DNA from: Schizosaccharomyces osmophilus
Lineage: Eukaryota > Ascomycota > Schizosaccharomycetes > Schizosaccharomycetales > Schizosaccharomycetaceae
NCBI RefSeq assembly: GCF_027921745.1
Contig: NC_079239.1
Span: 1,639,501 to 1,703,500, forward strand
Direction: 5' to 3'
Length of the DNA: 64,000 nt
Below the pieces are notes generated by a model. That model was not told the origin of the DNA and ran no database searches. It saw only the letters and a program-made list of their open reading frames with translations. Every line of letters starts with the position of its first letter. Position 1 is the stretch's first letter. The translations under genes were made by a program, and so were the position numbers. Of the stretch, positions 54,108 through 64,000 are shown piece by piece.

Positions 54108-55119
54108 CTCAAAATATCATTCAGGTTTATTCTTCTCAAATTTATAGAGCTATAAAGCTGAAAAAGGAACGTGTATGATCGTCAGTTATTTTTTTAGATA
54201 AAATTCGTCTTTTGAGGTGCAAATTCCCCGATGTCTTTGATGGTAGCAGTAGTAGTAGTAGTAGTAGTAGCAGTAGCGTCAGCATTAATGCGAGGAACTT
54301 TGACAATCGGATATACGCCAGCATTGTTCTTATTACAGTACGTTTCTGTTTTGTTTTTATTTTTTTTATCCTTTTCATATGCTTCATTATTATAAGTAGT
54401 TATTTCCATACTGCTTTGTACGCCAAACAATTTCGCATTGCAGTCTTCCACTCGATGGTACGTGCATTCATTCTCTGCTAACCATTGAACTTTCAAGTTC
54501 GAAATGATCTATGTAGTTTCCATTTTCACATGATTTTTTATTTTTTTATTTTTTTCACTTTTACTTTCTATTAGCTTTGTTTACATGCTTTGTGACCAGA
54601 CACATTGTTACCTCTTTTCGAATAGCAGAATGCCAGAGTTAATGAATAAGCAAATTCAGTCTTTAGCAACGACATTCTGCCACCACCCAGTACGAATGCT
54701 GAACTGAAGAAAACGAAAAATTTCAGTTTATAATTACTTTTCGTCGCATTAATAATTTTAATTTATATTAAGTTCCTTCAGACTTACTCGCTTTTGCATT
54801 GCTTACTGGGCGAATCTACTTTTATAATTTTAATAAAAAAGCTTAAACCAAAACGAGACTCTCCTTTTTTGGATTTTGGTTTTATCGCTTTCAGATTTCT
54901 TTTTTTCTTTTGTATTCTTTAAAAAATATCCTACGTCTACCTCTTTGAATGCATAATTTCTAAGACACACTTTTACCGGTTCGTTTTAATCAATATTTGC
55001 AGGAAATTTTAAAATCCTTCCCTTTTATCCCTTTTACTTAGACACAGTTTTTTTTTGTATTTTTTTGGAGTCAAAACTAAGTCTTTATTCAGTAATCAGT
55101 TTACAACTAAATTTTGCAA
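54108..55119. other. 1-kb divergent intergenic region
   Basis: Contains a TAG/CAG trinucleotide microsatellite (54244-54276) and, on the minus strand, an open frame without an upstream ATG that spans it (see findings). T-rich tracts precede alo1. Confidence 0.45.
54244..54276. repeat. TAG/CAG trinucleotide microsatellite
   Basis: About eleven triplets, mostly TAG with two CAG interruptions. On the minus strand in one frame it would encode a Thr-rich run. Confidence 0.9.
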
Positions 55120-56505
55120 ATGCCTCTACCAATTGTGAATAAGCTTTCTTCTGACGGACGTGTTCGTTTTTACAATTGGGCAAGAACGTTCACGAATGTC
55201 TCTACTGGATTTTATGTTCCTAAAAACGAAGATCAGTTACGAGATATTATAGTCGAAGCCAACACAAAACGTAAACATGTACGTGTTGTCGGCGCAGGTC
55301 ATTCACCGTCTGATATCGTTTGCAGTACGGGATATCTAGTTTCTTTGGATAAAATGAACAAAATGGTTTCGTTTGATCCTGAGAGTCAGACTGTCACGGT
55401 GCAAGCCGGTACTCGCTACGATCAGCTACAAAAAGTCCTTGAAAAATTAGGCTACTCATTGCCTATTGTCGGTAGCATTTCTTCTACTTCTGTCGCCGGT
55501 ATTATGTCTACTTGCACTCATGGTTCTAGTCTTCAGCATCAAGTTCTTCCTGGCTATATCGAATCTCTTCGTTTGATGTTAGCAGACGGTTCAATTGTTA
55601 CATGTTCCCGTACCCGTCAAAAGGACGTTTTTTCAGCTGCTCAAGTCAGTCTTGGTGCCTTAGGTGTTGTCGTTGACTTAACTGTACGTGTGGTGCCTGC
55701 TTTTGATTTGGTTGCTACCGAATCCAGTATACCAATTTCAACATTATTTGAAAAGTGGAAAGCAAATGAGTTATGGCAGGCTGCAGAGTTTGTACGGGTT
55801 CATGTGTTTCCATACGCAAACCGTGCAGTGGTCTGGAATGCAAACAAAGTTATCCCTGGCAGCGTTCCTCATACTTCCAAGCCATCTAAATTCCAATTAA
55901 AATTCACCTCCTTTATGTACGAAAATTTGCTTTACATAGGTAACCTATTTCCACGCTTCATGCCTACTTTGCAGCGTCTTGCTTATCACTTTTTCTATGG
56001 ATGGAGGACTGATCATCTTTCTACTGCCGTTGGACCTGGATTTGATATTATGCAGATGTTTTGCTTCTTTTCTCAACACGTCGCTGAATATTCTGTTCCT
56101 TTGGACACAGCTTCAGACGCTTTGGAAAGAGTTATCAACTACACAATTGGACCTGCCCTTGAACAGAAAATTTACACCCATCAGCCTTTGGAGGTTCGAG
56201 TAGCTGCTCCTACTCCTGAAGATGAATGCTGGCTTTCTACTGCTTCTAAGGTTCCTACCTGCTTTATAGAATGCATTATGTACCGTCCTTATCATCGCAA
56301 TGTTAAGTACGAATCCTATTTTAATTCCTTTGAAGAAATTATGTGCGATTACAACGGCAAACCTCATTGGGCCAAGGAATTTAATTTGAATAAGAAGCAA
56401 CTTTTAGAATTGCATCCTAATCTTTCAAAGTGGCTGAATCTTAGAAATCTAATGGATCCCAACCGCGTATTTTGGAACAATTACATGCGCCGTCATTTCT
56501 CTTAA
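55120..56505 (+). CDS. alo1: D-arabinono-1,4-lactone oxidase
   Basis: FAD enzyme of the mitochondrial membrane that makes D-erythroascorbate, the fungal vitamin C analogue. The protein is 461 residues from the ATG at 55120, the same as I recall for S. pombe Alo1. The VAO-type FAD domain includes VVGAGHSPSD, with His61 as the probable covalent flavin attachment, then GSISSTSVAGIMSTCTHGSS and SLGALGVV. The ALO substrate domain ends with the family motif GKPHWAKEF. Single exon, no presequence. It is followed by mse1 in the same direction. S. pombe SPAPB1A10.12c. Confidence 0.96.
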   Translation: MPLPIVNKLSSDGRVRFYNWARTFTNVSTGFYVPKNEDQLRDIIVEANTKRKHVRVVGAGHSPSDIVCSTGYLVSLDKMNKMVSFDPESQTVTVQAGTRYDQLQKVLEKLGYSLPIVGSISSTSVAGIMSTCTHGSSLQHQVLPGYIESLRLMLADGSIVTCSRTRQKDVFSAAQVSLGALGVVVDLTVRVVPAFDLVATESSIPISTLFEKWKANELWQAAEFVRVHVFPYANRAVVWNANKVIPGSVPHTSKPSKFQLKFTSFMYENLLYIGNLFPRFMPTLQRLAYHFFYGWRTDHLSTAVGPGFDIMQMFCFFSQHVAEYSVPLDTASDALERVINYTIGPALEQKIYTHQPLEVRVAAPTPEDECWLSTASKVPTCFIECIMYRPYHRNVKYESYFNSFEEIMCDYNGKPHWAKEFNLNKKQLLELHPNLSKWLNLRNLMDPNRVFWNNYMRRHFS

Positions 56506-56985
56506 TGCAATGATTGCGCATAAACCACCCAAGGAGTGTACCTTGAACGGTCTACTTCTTATTTAAACTACACCATTTATTTAAAATTTGATTCCTTTTT
56601 AGCGAACAACCTCGTTTGTTGGTATAGATGAATTTATTTATTTGTAGAGTAGCTTGTACCCGAGTATGTTGAAAACAAGTTAGAAAACTGATATGATATA
56701 ACTTATTTGCATTTGATTCATTCTCTAACAAGCTTCAAGTCTCTCATGTAAATTCAAAAGTTTTCGATGCAACATAATCTCACCGATCTTATAGGTCCTG
56801 GCTCTACGGTGCAGAGCTTGACTCGAATATATCGCATTATTACTTATCCTCTATAATAAAACAAGTGAAAGCTCTAGAAACGGTGGAATCATTTCATTGC
56901 TGTATATTGTTGCTTTATAAATTCATATACCTCGAATAAGATTGGGTTGCAACTCATCACCGGTGATATAAAGTAGGAGTTTCGA
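56506..56985. other. intergenic between alo1 and mse1
   Basis: The 3' UTR of alo1 and mse1 promoter, 480 nt. No supported feature. Confidence 0.45.
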
Positions 56986-58455
56986 ATGCTTTCTTCTTAT
57001 ACTAAGTCGCGCTATGCAATTACAAATATTCAAAATCTTTTTAAGAATCAAAAATATATACGGTCGATTAGTACGACTGTAAGAACAAGATTTGCCCCGT
57101 CACCAACTGGGTTTCTACACCTCGGATCTTTAAGAACGGCTTTATTTAATTATTTGTGGGCTAAAAAATGTAATGGGGAATTTATTGTGCGTTTAGAAGA
57201 CACCGATCAAAAAAGAAAAGTCAATAACTCAGAGCAATCCATTTACGATCTGTTACAAACTTTCGGACTTCAATGGGATGAAGGCCCGATTACGGGAGGC
57301 CCCTTCGGTCCTTACGAACAGTCAAAGCGATTGCACATTTACTCAGAATACATCTCCAAGTTATTAGCTTCTGGGAAAGCGTATAAATACTACGACGAAT
57401 GCTCAACGCTGTCTCCTAAAACAGACAAAACGCCCTACGTCGTCCGATTTTGCTCACAGGAAGGAGCGACGAGCTTTGTTGATACAGTGTATGGAAAAAT
57501 TACGATTAAGAATAATACGCCGAAAGTACTTAGCGATGATTTTGTGATTTTGAAGTCAGATGGCTATCCAACTTATCACTTTGCTAATGTAGTCGACGAT
57601 CATTTAATGGGAGTTACTCATGTAATACGGGGAGAAGAATGGATTCCGTCGACACCAAAACACATACAACTTTACAAGGCGTTTCAGTGGCAGCCTCCAA
57701 CATATTCTCATATTCCCTTACTGACAAATCCAGACGGGTCCAAGTTAAGCAAACGTCAAAACGATGCTCATGTAACCAGCTTACTTGAAAGAGGTTTTGA
57801 GCCCATGGCAATTCTTAACTTTCTCGCACTCATGGGATGGTCTTCTAGACAGAAAAGCGACATTATCCCCCTACCACAACTTTTGGAGGTATTTTCTATT
57901 GATAGATTGACGAAAGGTTCTTGTATAGTAGCATTGGAGAAATTACAATTCCTAAACAAACACTATCTTCGAGAAAGGATGACTGATCCAGTGCAACTTG
58001 ATCAGATTGTAGAAGAAATGCAGAAAGGCTTAAAAAAAAAATACCCCAATTCTTTGTCTCGAATTTCCGACTCAGCTTACGTTCGCCGATGTCTGCTTTT
58101 GTTACACAATCGTATACGAACTCTTCCAGAATTTATAGACCTTTGTGCTTATTTCTTTGAAGATCCCTTACAAAATACGATACATCATAAATTAACTTCA
58201 ACAACAAATGTGCCCATGCTATTATCCCGTCTTCTTCATGATTTACAAGCATGTTCCTGGCAGTCTTTAACTCTTCAGACAGTTCTTAAAGACACTTCCA
58301 GCGCCTTTGGGCTCCCATTGGGAAAGCTGCAGTCATTGATTCGCCAAATCCTGTGCGGATCTATTCCAGGTGCTAATTTAGCAGATACAATTCATATACT
58401 CGGTCGAGATACTACCCTTCATAGGATAGAGGCTTATAAGAAAACTATTTATTGA
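56986..58455 (+). CDS. mse1: mitochondrial glutamyl-tRNA synthetase
   Basis: Class I aminoacyl-tRNA synthetase charging mitochondrial tRNA-Glu (and probably tRNA-Gln for amidation). 489 residues in one exon. The basic N-terminus (MLSSYTKSRYAIT) is a mitochondrial presequence. The Rossmann core starts RFAPSPTGFLHLGSLRT, with HLGS as the HIGH-type motif, and the KMSKS counterpart is SKLSKR (about residue 258). The bacterial/organellar layout with a C-terminal helical anticodon domain follows. S. pombe SPAPB1A10.11c. The start ATG is the first in frame. Confidence 0.96.
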   Translation: MLSSYTKSRYAITNIQNLFKNQKYIRSISTTVRTRFAPSPTGFLHLGSLRTALFNYLWAKKCNGEFIVRLEDTDQKRKVNNSEQSIYDLLQTFGLQWDEGPITGGPFGPYEQSKRLHIYSEYISKLLASGKAYKYYDECSTLSPKTDKTPYVVRFCSQEGATSFVDTVYGKITIKNNTPKVLSDDFVILKSDGYPTYHFANVVDDHLMGVTHVIRGEEWIPSTPKHIQLYKAFQWQPPTYSHIPLLTNPDGSKLSKRQNDAHVTSLLERGFEPMAILNFLALMGWSSRQKSDIIPLPQLLEVFSIDRLTKGSCIVALEKLQFLNKHYLRERMTDPVQLDQIVEEMQKGLKKKYPNSLSRISDSAYVRRCLLLLHNRIRTLPEFIDLCAYFFEDPLQNTIHHKLTSTTNVPMLLSRLLHDLQACSWQSLTLQTVLKDTSSAFGLPLGKLQSLIRQILCGSIPGANLADTIHILGRDTTLHRIEAYKKTIY

Positions 58456-58640
58456 ATAATTTCTTGTCCAAATAAGCCTGAATTACACGCCTATTACCAA
58501 ATTTTATGTTTTTATTTACTATCCTTCTGCAAGGTAGTGGCCTAAATGTAGATAACGCACTCCGAGGATATCTTCATGGGGAAGATTATCTTTCCATCAG
58601 GTGTACTTGAAGTTGATTTCTCTTTGACTTATATCCATCC

Positions 58641-59656
58641 ATGTCGTCTCAAAAACGGTTATTTGTCAAAGTTGTTATACTTGGGGACAGCGGTGTTGGT
58701 AAGACATGTCTCATGAATCAGGTACGTCGACTCATTAGGGATTTAGACTAGAGGAATCGAAATTCAAGGAAGCGATTGCTATCACTTGGAGTAGAAGCAT
58801 TCTCTTGAAAATATTTCTTATAAATATACGCTCAAGTATTTAGAAACACGAGTAAATGTGGAAATACTTGATCAAGGTATCGGGGTTGCGCTATGAACAT
58901 CTTGCATGATGCCTATTGAATTGGTTTCACTCGTGTGGGATGGAGTATACCAGAAGATTAAAAATTAGTGATTTTTTTCTTTCCCAAGAACTTTCCGCAT
59001 ACGCAATGATTTCCCCTCGAGTTCAAGTCCTTTCAGCTTACAAATAGCTAACCAAGAAAACTAGTTTGTAAACCAAAAATTTAGCCGTGAATACAAGGCT
59101 ACAATTGGCGCTGATTTTTTGACAAAAGACGTGATTATAGATGGAAAAACCGTCACCCTTCAAGTATGTGCGACCCTTACACACTCTCCTTGATTGGCAC
59201 TAACAGATTCAGTTATGGGATACCGCAGGTCAGGAGCGGTTTCAGAGCTTAGGAATGGCTTTTTATCGTGGAGCAGATTGTTGTGTGATAGTGTATAATG
59301 TGAACAATGCAAAAAGTTTTGAATCAGTGGAGAATTGGAAACAAGAGTTCCTTTTACAGACATCTCAAGACGAATCCACCTTTCCAATAATAATTGTGGG
59401 TAACCAAATAGACAAGGATCCTTCTAAACGAGCTGTGCCCTTAAATCGAGCTTTAGCTTATTGCAAGGCTAGACGAGAAAGTCCGCTACCTCATTTTGAA
59501 ACTAGTGCAAAGGAAAATAGCAACGTTGCTGCACTTTTTGAACAAGTCAGCCGACATGCTCTAGAAAACGAGACTATTCAAGATGACTTTGTTAATGATT
59601 TTTCAGAACCTCTTATTCTTTCTAAACCTCCTAATAATTCTAATTGTAACTGTTAA
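58641..59656 (+). CDS. ypt71: Rab7-like GTPase Ypt71
   Basis: A vacuolar/late-endosomal Rab. In S. pombe Ypt71 opposes Ypt7 and promotes vacuole fission. Exons: 58641-58721, 59065-59163 and 59213-59656, together 207 residues (S. pombe about 208). Motifs: GDSGVGKT (P-loop), [10 protein letters not shown] (switch I), [14 protein letters not shown] (switch II), GNQID and ETSAK. The end CNC is the double-cysteine geranylgeranylation signal. Intron 1 is 343 nt, by far the longest I found in this window; intron 2 is 49 nt with a CTAAC branch. The Rab7-type effector loop and the neighbour mse1 (SPAPB1A10.11c) support Ypt71 (SPAPB1A10.10c) rather than Ypt7. Confidence 0.94.
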
Positions 59657-59929
59657 TTGCGTTGCCTACACTGGTCTTTGCGCTCTTTCTCCTCATTTCT
59701 TTTCGTTGCTCTCCGTTCAGGTTGGAATTTAATTGTATTTGTACCGTTAAAGAATAAGCCGTCATTTATGTTCGTGCACCAAATACACTCTTTCGTTCGT
59801 TGTCTATAGTTGTGTACTAACATCTCGGTACTTACTTGCTCTATACTTTATCAATGTTAAATAATTTATATTTAATGAATTTCGTCAAAAAGAATGCATA
59901 TAATACAAATGCCAATATAATAAAAATCT

Positions 59930-62123
59930 CTAATACCCTTCTTCGCCCCATTCATCTTCCATAGGTGCGCAGTTGGTGAAATTTTCCATTGGCATGAGGG
60001 GTCCTAACTTATCCGTAGTTTGTGGCGATGCTTGCACCGGTTTTATAGGAGAGATTTTCATTGGAGAAAAAGGAAGGTTTTCTGCATCTTCTTCTAAGGT
60101 CTCATCAATATCATTTTCTTCAAGCCGTGCCTTCCTAAACTTTTCTGAAACATCTTTAACCATGTGATCGTTGTTATTTGTCGGCTTTGACGGGCTGTTG
60201 GATGAAGGTTTTGAAACCACTCTCGGTGAGGCTCGAGGAGTCACTTGAGAGCGAGCCTGCAATGAGAATGGGGGACGGCGATCATGTGTAGGATTTTGAG
60301 GTGTTGGCGTATTTTTTGTATTACTTCTTCCAAAAAGAGGGGTGTTTTCAAAATCCGGTGATGGCGTTGTTTTACTGTTCTCATGCCTAGCACTCTGAGA
60401 CCGAGCTCCAGAGAACTTATTGTTCAAATCCAATCGCCCCGTAGCAGGTAACCTTCGATTACTGAATGCAGTAGTTTGTGGTTCGTCTGCACTCACCGAT
60501 CGAGCCGTATTGAATTCATTGGCTTTCTGCCTAGACAGCGGTGTCTTAGGGCTGCCAATTGGGCGATGGTTGCTTCTGGAAGTAGGAGTAGACAAATTAG
60601 CAATCCTTCCCTTTTGAGGTGACTTGTTTGTAGTTTGACTAGGAGTTGTAGGAGCTTTGGAATTATAAGTACCATTCGCTCGGGTAATCGATTTAGCTTG
60701 AGATGGGTCCTTAAGCTTTTGTACAAGATGCTCACCTTCAAACATAAAGGGCCTCTGGCTTTTCTCTTCCCAAGATGAAAGTTCCGGAATAAGTAATGCT
60801 TGCACTTTAGGCAGATCCCTCGACAAGCGCTTTCGAATTTTTTCCTCGCGTAAAAGCAAACCCGGTTCTCTACGCCCTCTTTGCATGAGACGAGAAGAAT
60901 CGTTGGCACTTGCATCCAATTCACGCTTTCCTTCCAACAAAGAAGAATACTTAGCTATTAGGTTCAGGAAATGTTTGTTTTCTCTTGCTTCATTTTCCAA
61001 GGATTCCAGATATTGTTCGTGAGCTGAAAGCGATTCTTCAGTTAAAATGTTTTCGAAAGCAGCGGAAAACGAATGACGTTGCTCATCAGTATAAAACAAA
61101 ACATCCCATGCTTTCTTTATTTTTCCTCGAGCGTCCTCTATAAACAAAGGAATGTGCTGTTTTTTCACTTCCCGTAATTTCTGTAACTCTGTCTCCCATT
61201 TGATCAAGTCTTCTCGGTATACTCCGGATGATTGTTCTAGGTGAGCAAACTCAGCGGCATTTATATTGAGCTTTTGCCAAAGATCATGGACTTCATTACG
61301 ATAAGAGTTTATCTGCATAACATATTTTTCTTTGATGTTAATTAACATATCCTTTTGCTCGTATAATTTGGTAATTAGTATCTGAGGAACGCAAAACTGG
61401 GGAGGTCGATTCATATGTGTGTTTTTTAATTCTTGGAACGAAGGTTCGTCTGCTGTTTCTATTCCAGTTTCCATCCATAACTGTATAATTTCAGACTCCA
61501 AATTGTTTACGAGTTCAAGCCGAGAACCTAATTCCATCTGTGCTTCTTCATTACGCAGTCTCAAAGAATCCAAAAGTGCATCTGAAACATCAGACAAAAA
61601 CGAATTTTCGAAATCAGGAATAGCGAATGTCGTTCCCAATTGTTTACACGTTTGGTCTAGCTGTTGATATAGAACTATACTGTTAGTTACAAGCCGATTG
61701 AATTTAAGTCGAACCTTTGATAGTAGTCATTTTTTTGTCGTATTGAGTCAAATACTGACTTTCAATGTGAGTTAGTTCATCTAGGCATTGAATTAAAGGG
61801 GTATTTATGCAAAGATTCGCATCGGGGTCATCCAACTTGAGGGAAGACGCTAAAAATCGAATCGTATCAATTTTCTGACGACAGTCGTTTTCGAGGTTTT
61901 TTTGACATTGTTCCATTTCATGAAGCTGGGCATTCATAGCTGTCGTGAACAATTCAAATAGGGATGAATTGTCTCCATCAGTTCCAAGAACTTGGTGCAA
62001 TCTTTCAATCCTTTGAAAATGGCTTTCTACTTGTTCACGAAAGCTTTTCCAGGTATAATTTTTATCATGCTCGTTTAAGTATGGCTCCTCTACAATATTA
62101 TCTTCGCAGTTTTCCATATCCAT
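59930..62123 (-). CDS. ase1: antiparallel microtubule bundler Ase1 (PRC1/MAP65)
   Basis: Cross-linker of antiparallel microtubules in the spindle midzone and interphase arrays, PRC1 family. Exon 1, 61715-62123, and exon 2, 59930-61674. The 40-nt intron has a clear CTAAC branch and TATAG acceptor but an unusual GTTCGA donor. With the first ATG (62123) the product is 717 residues, against 731 for S. pombe Ase1. The N-terminal two-thirds is coiled-coil/spectrin-like (RIERLHQVLG start). The microtubule-binding part includes RKRLSRDLPKVQ and a FMFEGEHLVQ region. The last 200 residues are basic and disordered with many SP/TP sites (GSPKTPLSRQ), typical of Cdc2 control. The frame is open a little upstream but lacks an ATG. 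S. pombe SPAPB1A10.09. Confidence 0.94.
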
Positions 62124-62985
62124 ATTATCGCACTCAATTCTGTACAATTCCAAAAATTGGTATGCAATTTTCTTTTCCAAGAAGACGAAAAGTACACTTA
62201 AAATAATTTTATCATACCAAGACTAAAGAGAAATCCTTAGCATCAGAAAAGATGAACGTTGCGCTACAGTCGTAGAGGACAGCCTTCAGGTACGGAGGCC
62301 TTAAAATGGTAAAAGTAAAACTTTTAAAGAAGAGACAATTAGATGAAAAGATAAAATAAAATTTATTTTTTGAATTTATCGAGTAAACAAAGTAAATATA
62401 TAATAATTTGCTCCTAGCGCCAAACGTAACATCGCTCTCATATATTAACAGTGACAAGAGACTGTATGAGAGATTTGAAGTGACTAGCTTGAAGTAAGAA
62501 TAGATAGATATATGCCGTAATTTTAGTTGAAAAATTATTATAGCTTGTGGAATGGTACTTGACTGACTCTTCTACTTGGTGATTTGTGTAGTACCAGACA
62601 CAATGAAATCAATTCAGACCAGCATTTATTGGTAAATAAGTAAGAGAGGCCTAATGAATATAAAGAATTCAAGTATGAGGAAATTGAGTTTACATGATAC
62701 GTATCGGAACCAAGGAATATAAGTCGTAAATAGATAAATCACAGAGGAAATTTCAAACAAGAAACACAAGTGAACGGAAGAAACCGTCTAGAAATGAAAC
62801 GTAAATCATCTCAAAGTGAGAGCTCAAAAAAGGAAATGGCAAAACGACATTTAAATCATTAAAACAAAAAAGGATGGAATAAAAATAAATCAAACTAACC
62901 AAAAACCAGATTATTAACATAGTACTGCTGAGATGTTGTGTAGGACCCAGCATGAACGAGATAAAATAGAGAAAAGTAAGGATTC
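62124..62985. other. intergenic between ase1 5' end and the last gene's 3' end
   Basis: About 860 nt, AT-rich, holding the ase1 promoter and a 3' UTR. No RNA gene or repeat recognised. Confidence 0.45.
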
Positions 62986-64000
62986 TCATAGCTGAATTTG
63001 TAGAGGGCTTGAAAACATGTTCATCATATTGGGCTTGGGATGAGATATAAGCTGGGCTCGACCAGCGGAATGCGCAGACAGCTTACCAGCTTTACGCATT
63101 TGTCTTTCCAGTACATAGACCCGGAAGAAGTCCGAATTCAAACGTGGACGACGGACCTCTTTACGTGCAAGAACTTCATGCCATGGAAGTAAAGGTGTAT
63201 CTGATAAAGAAAATTTTTGTAAGGTACAGTTCTCCATGAACCGGTAGTCTTTATTCAGCTTCATCCTACTACTGGGACTCGCAACGGCCGGTTTTATGAG
63301 CTGTTCCTCAGCCGAGTGTTTTGGATACATAACGTCAAAAATACTAGAAGAAAGGTAATAGAGCCTATTTTTGATAGCCAAGCTGACACTTGACAAGCTG
63401 GAAATCAAAGACCTTTTACGTAAGGATTTTCTTCCGTGAAATGTACAAGCAGTATTTTCGAAGGGTTTAGAGGAATTAACGGGAAAAGAAGAAGGACAAG
63501 AAGAGGCACGACGAACTTGATGATTCAACTCTGAAGCAGCAGCAAGTGGATGATCGCTGTCAGCGGCTTCGAACACTATCAATGAAATTAGTAAAAGTCA
63601 CCGGGGTTGTATATAGTAAATACCTGAACAGTTTGAAAAGTCTTTCTTAGCTTTAAAATGGATTGAATCCGCACAATACTTCGATGACTGACGAGATTTT
63701 CGATGGACTTCGGGATCCGATTTACGATTCGTTAAACCACGAGCACGAGAGTCAGTAGAGCAAGAATTGTCGAAACAAAGGGGCTTTCGACAGTTGTTTG
63801 TTGAAGTAGAAGCTGAATTGCTTGTTAAAGATTGAATAGGGAAAAGGGATGTAAAATCATCATCATTGTGTAATGGTTGGGAAGACAGCGATAACATCGA
63901 ACTTAAGTCAGCGTGGAGGAGACTTTTATTCAAATTCTTGCTTAGAAGAATCTTAGGATGACTATTAAACTTGGAAGGAACTGGAATCTTAGTGTCCCGT
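62986..64000 (-). CDS. uncharacterised Ser-rich protein (5' part beyond the right edge)
   Basis: Exon 62986-63575 is joined to 63624-64000 across a 48-nt intron with a GTATTT donor, a CTAAT branch and a GATAG acceptor, keeping frame (NCS then VFEAADSD). The upstream exon is open to the right edge without an obvious start, so the N-terminus lies outside the window. About 320 residues are visible: Ser-rich and disordered at first, then a basic stretch (GRKSLRKRSL), and a C-terminal region (WHEVLARKEVRRPRL, RVYVLERQMRKAGKL) that looks helical and conserved. No known family is recognised. Position next to ase1 fits S. pombe SPAPB1A10.08. Confidence 0.82.

Noticed and set aside
1-64000. tRNA, rRNA, C/D snoRNA or CRISPR features
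   Set aside because: No B-box-like GGTTCGAATCC with a matching cloverleaf, no paired C and D boxes, and no regularly spaced repeat-spacer array was found by eye; a covariance search would be needed to exclude small RNAs.

Overview
This window is nuclear DNA of a fission yeast (genus Schizosaccharomyces). The genes are compact and AT-rich. Introns are short (about 42-170 nt, one of about 340) and carry CTAAC or TACTAAC branch points. Most proteins are immediately recognisable as fission-yeast orthologues. From memory, the gene order follows S. pombe chromosome I blocks: SPAC3H1.02c to .10, then SPAP14E8, SPAC110, SPAC140 and SPAPB1A10. A full-length Tf-type retroelement that differs from Tf1/Tf2 points to the S. 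octosporus / S. cryophilus / S. osmophilus group, most likely cryophilus or osmophilus. The species call is inference.

Layout. 1-12.8 kb: M16 metallopeptidase (cut by the left edge), SAP30BP/HCNGP-like splicing factor, mdm31, ste24, arginase aru1, an MCUR1/DUF1640 mitochondrial coiled-coil protein and vacuolar amino-acid transporter avt3. 13.1-18.2 kb: a Ty3/Gypsy (Metaviridae) LTR element on the minus strand with identical 395-bp LTRs, lying in the former divergent promoter between avt3 and a phytochelatin synthase gene. 18.5-25.5 kb: phytochelatin synthase, TMEM14-family protein, oma1, SNARE bos1 and FHA-domain gene tos4. 25.5-27.4 kb: a long divergent promoter rich in ACGCGT (MluI cell-cycle box) sites. 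27.4-39.2 kb: Hsp110 pss1, cdc42, cohesin regulator pds5 and kinase ppk1. 39.2-41.9 kb: a sparse region with two weak small-gene candidates. 41.9-48.5 kb: CCDC174-like protein, RNAi factor arb1, nucleolin-like gar2 and sdh2. 49.2-64 kb: arv1, F-box gene pof15, a low-complexity protein, alo1, mitochondrial glutamyl-tRNA synthetase mse1, ypt71, ase1, and a gene cut by the right edge.

Most of the window is ordinary euchromatin with no functional gene cluster. Several genes share compartments: mitochondria (mdm31, MCUR1-like, oma1, sdh2, alo1, mse1) and ER/Golgi/vacuole (ste24, avt3, bos1, arv1, ypt71). I rebuilt exon structures by hand for mdm31, ste24, the MCUR1-like gene, avt3, bos1, tos4, cdc42, arb1, arv1, the 52.7-54.1 kb gene, ypt71, ase1 and the last gene. 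For genes complete in the window, the joined lengths are whole numbers of codons, and several match the family's known length.

The points most worth a second look are the young LTR element with a Tf1-like self-priming signature, the cell-cycle-box clusters at tos4 and pds5, an 11-bp repeat array upstream of bos1, and small spliced gene candidates at 10.2 kb and 41.0 kb.
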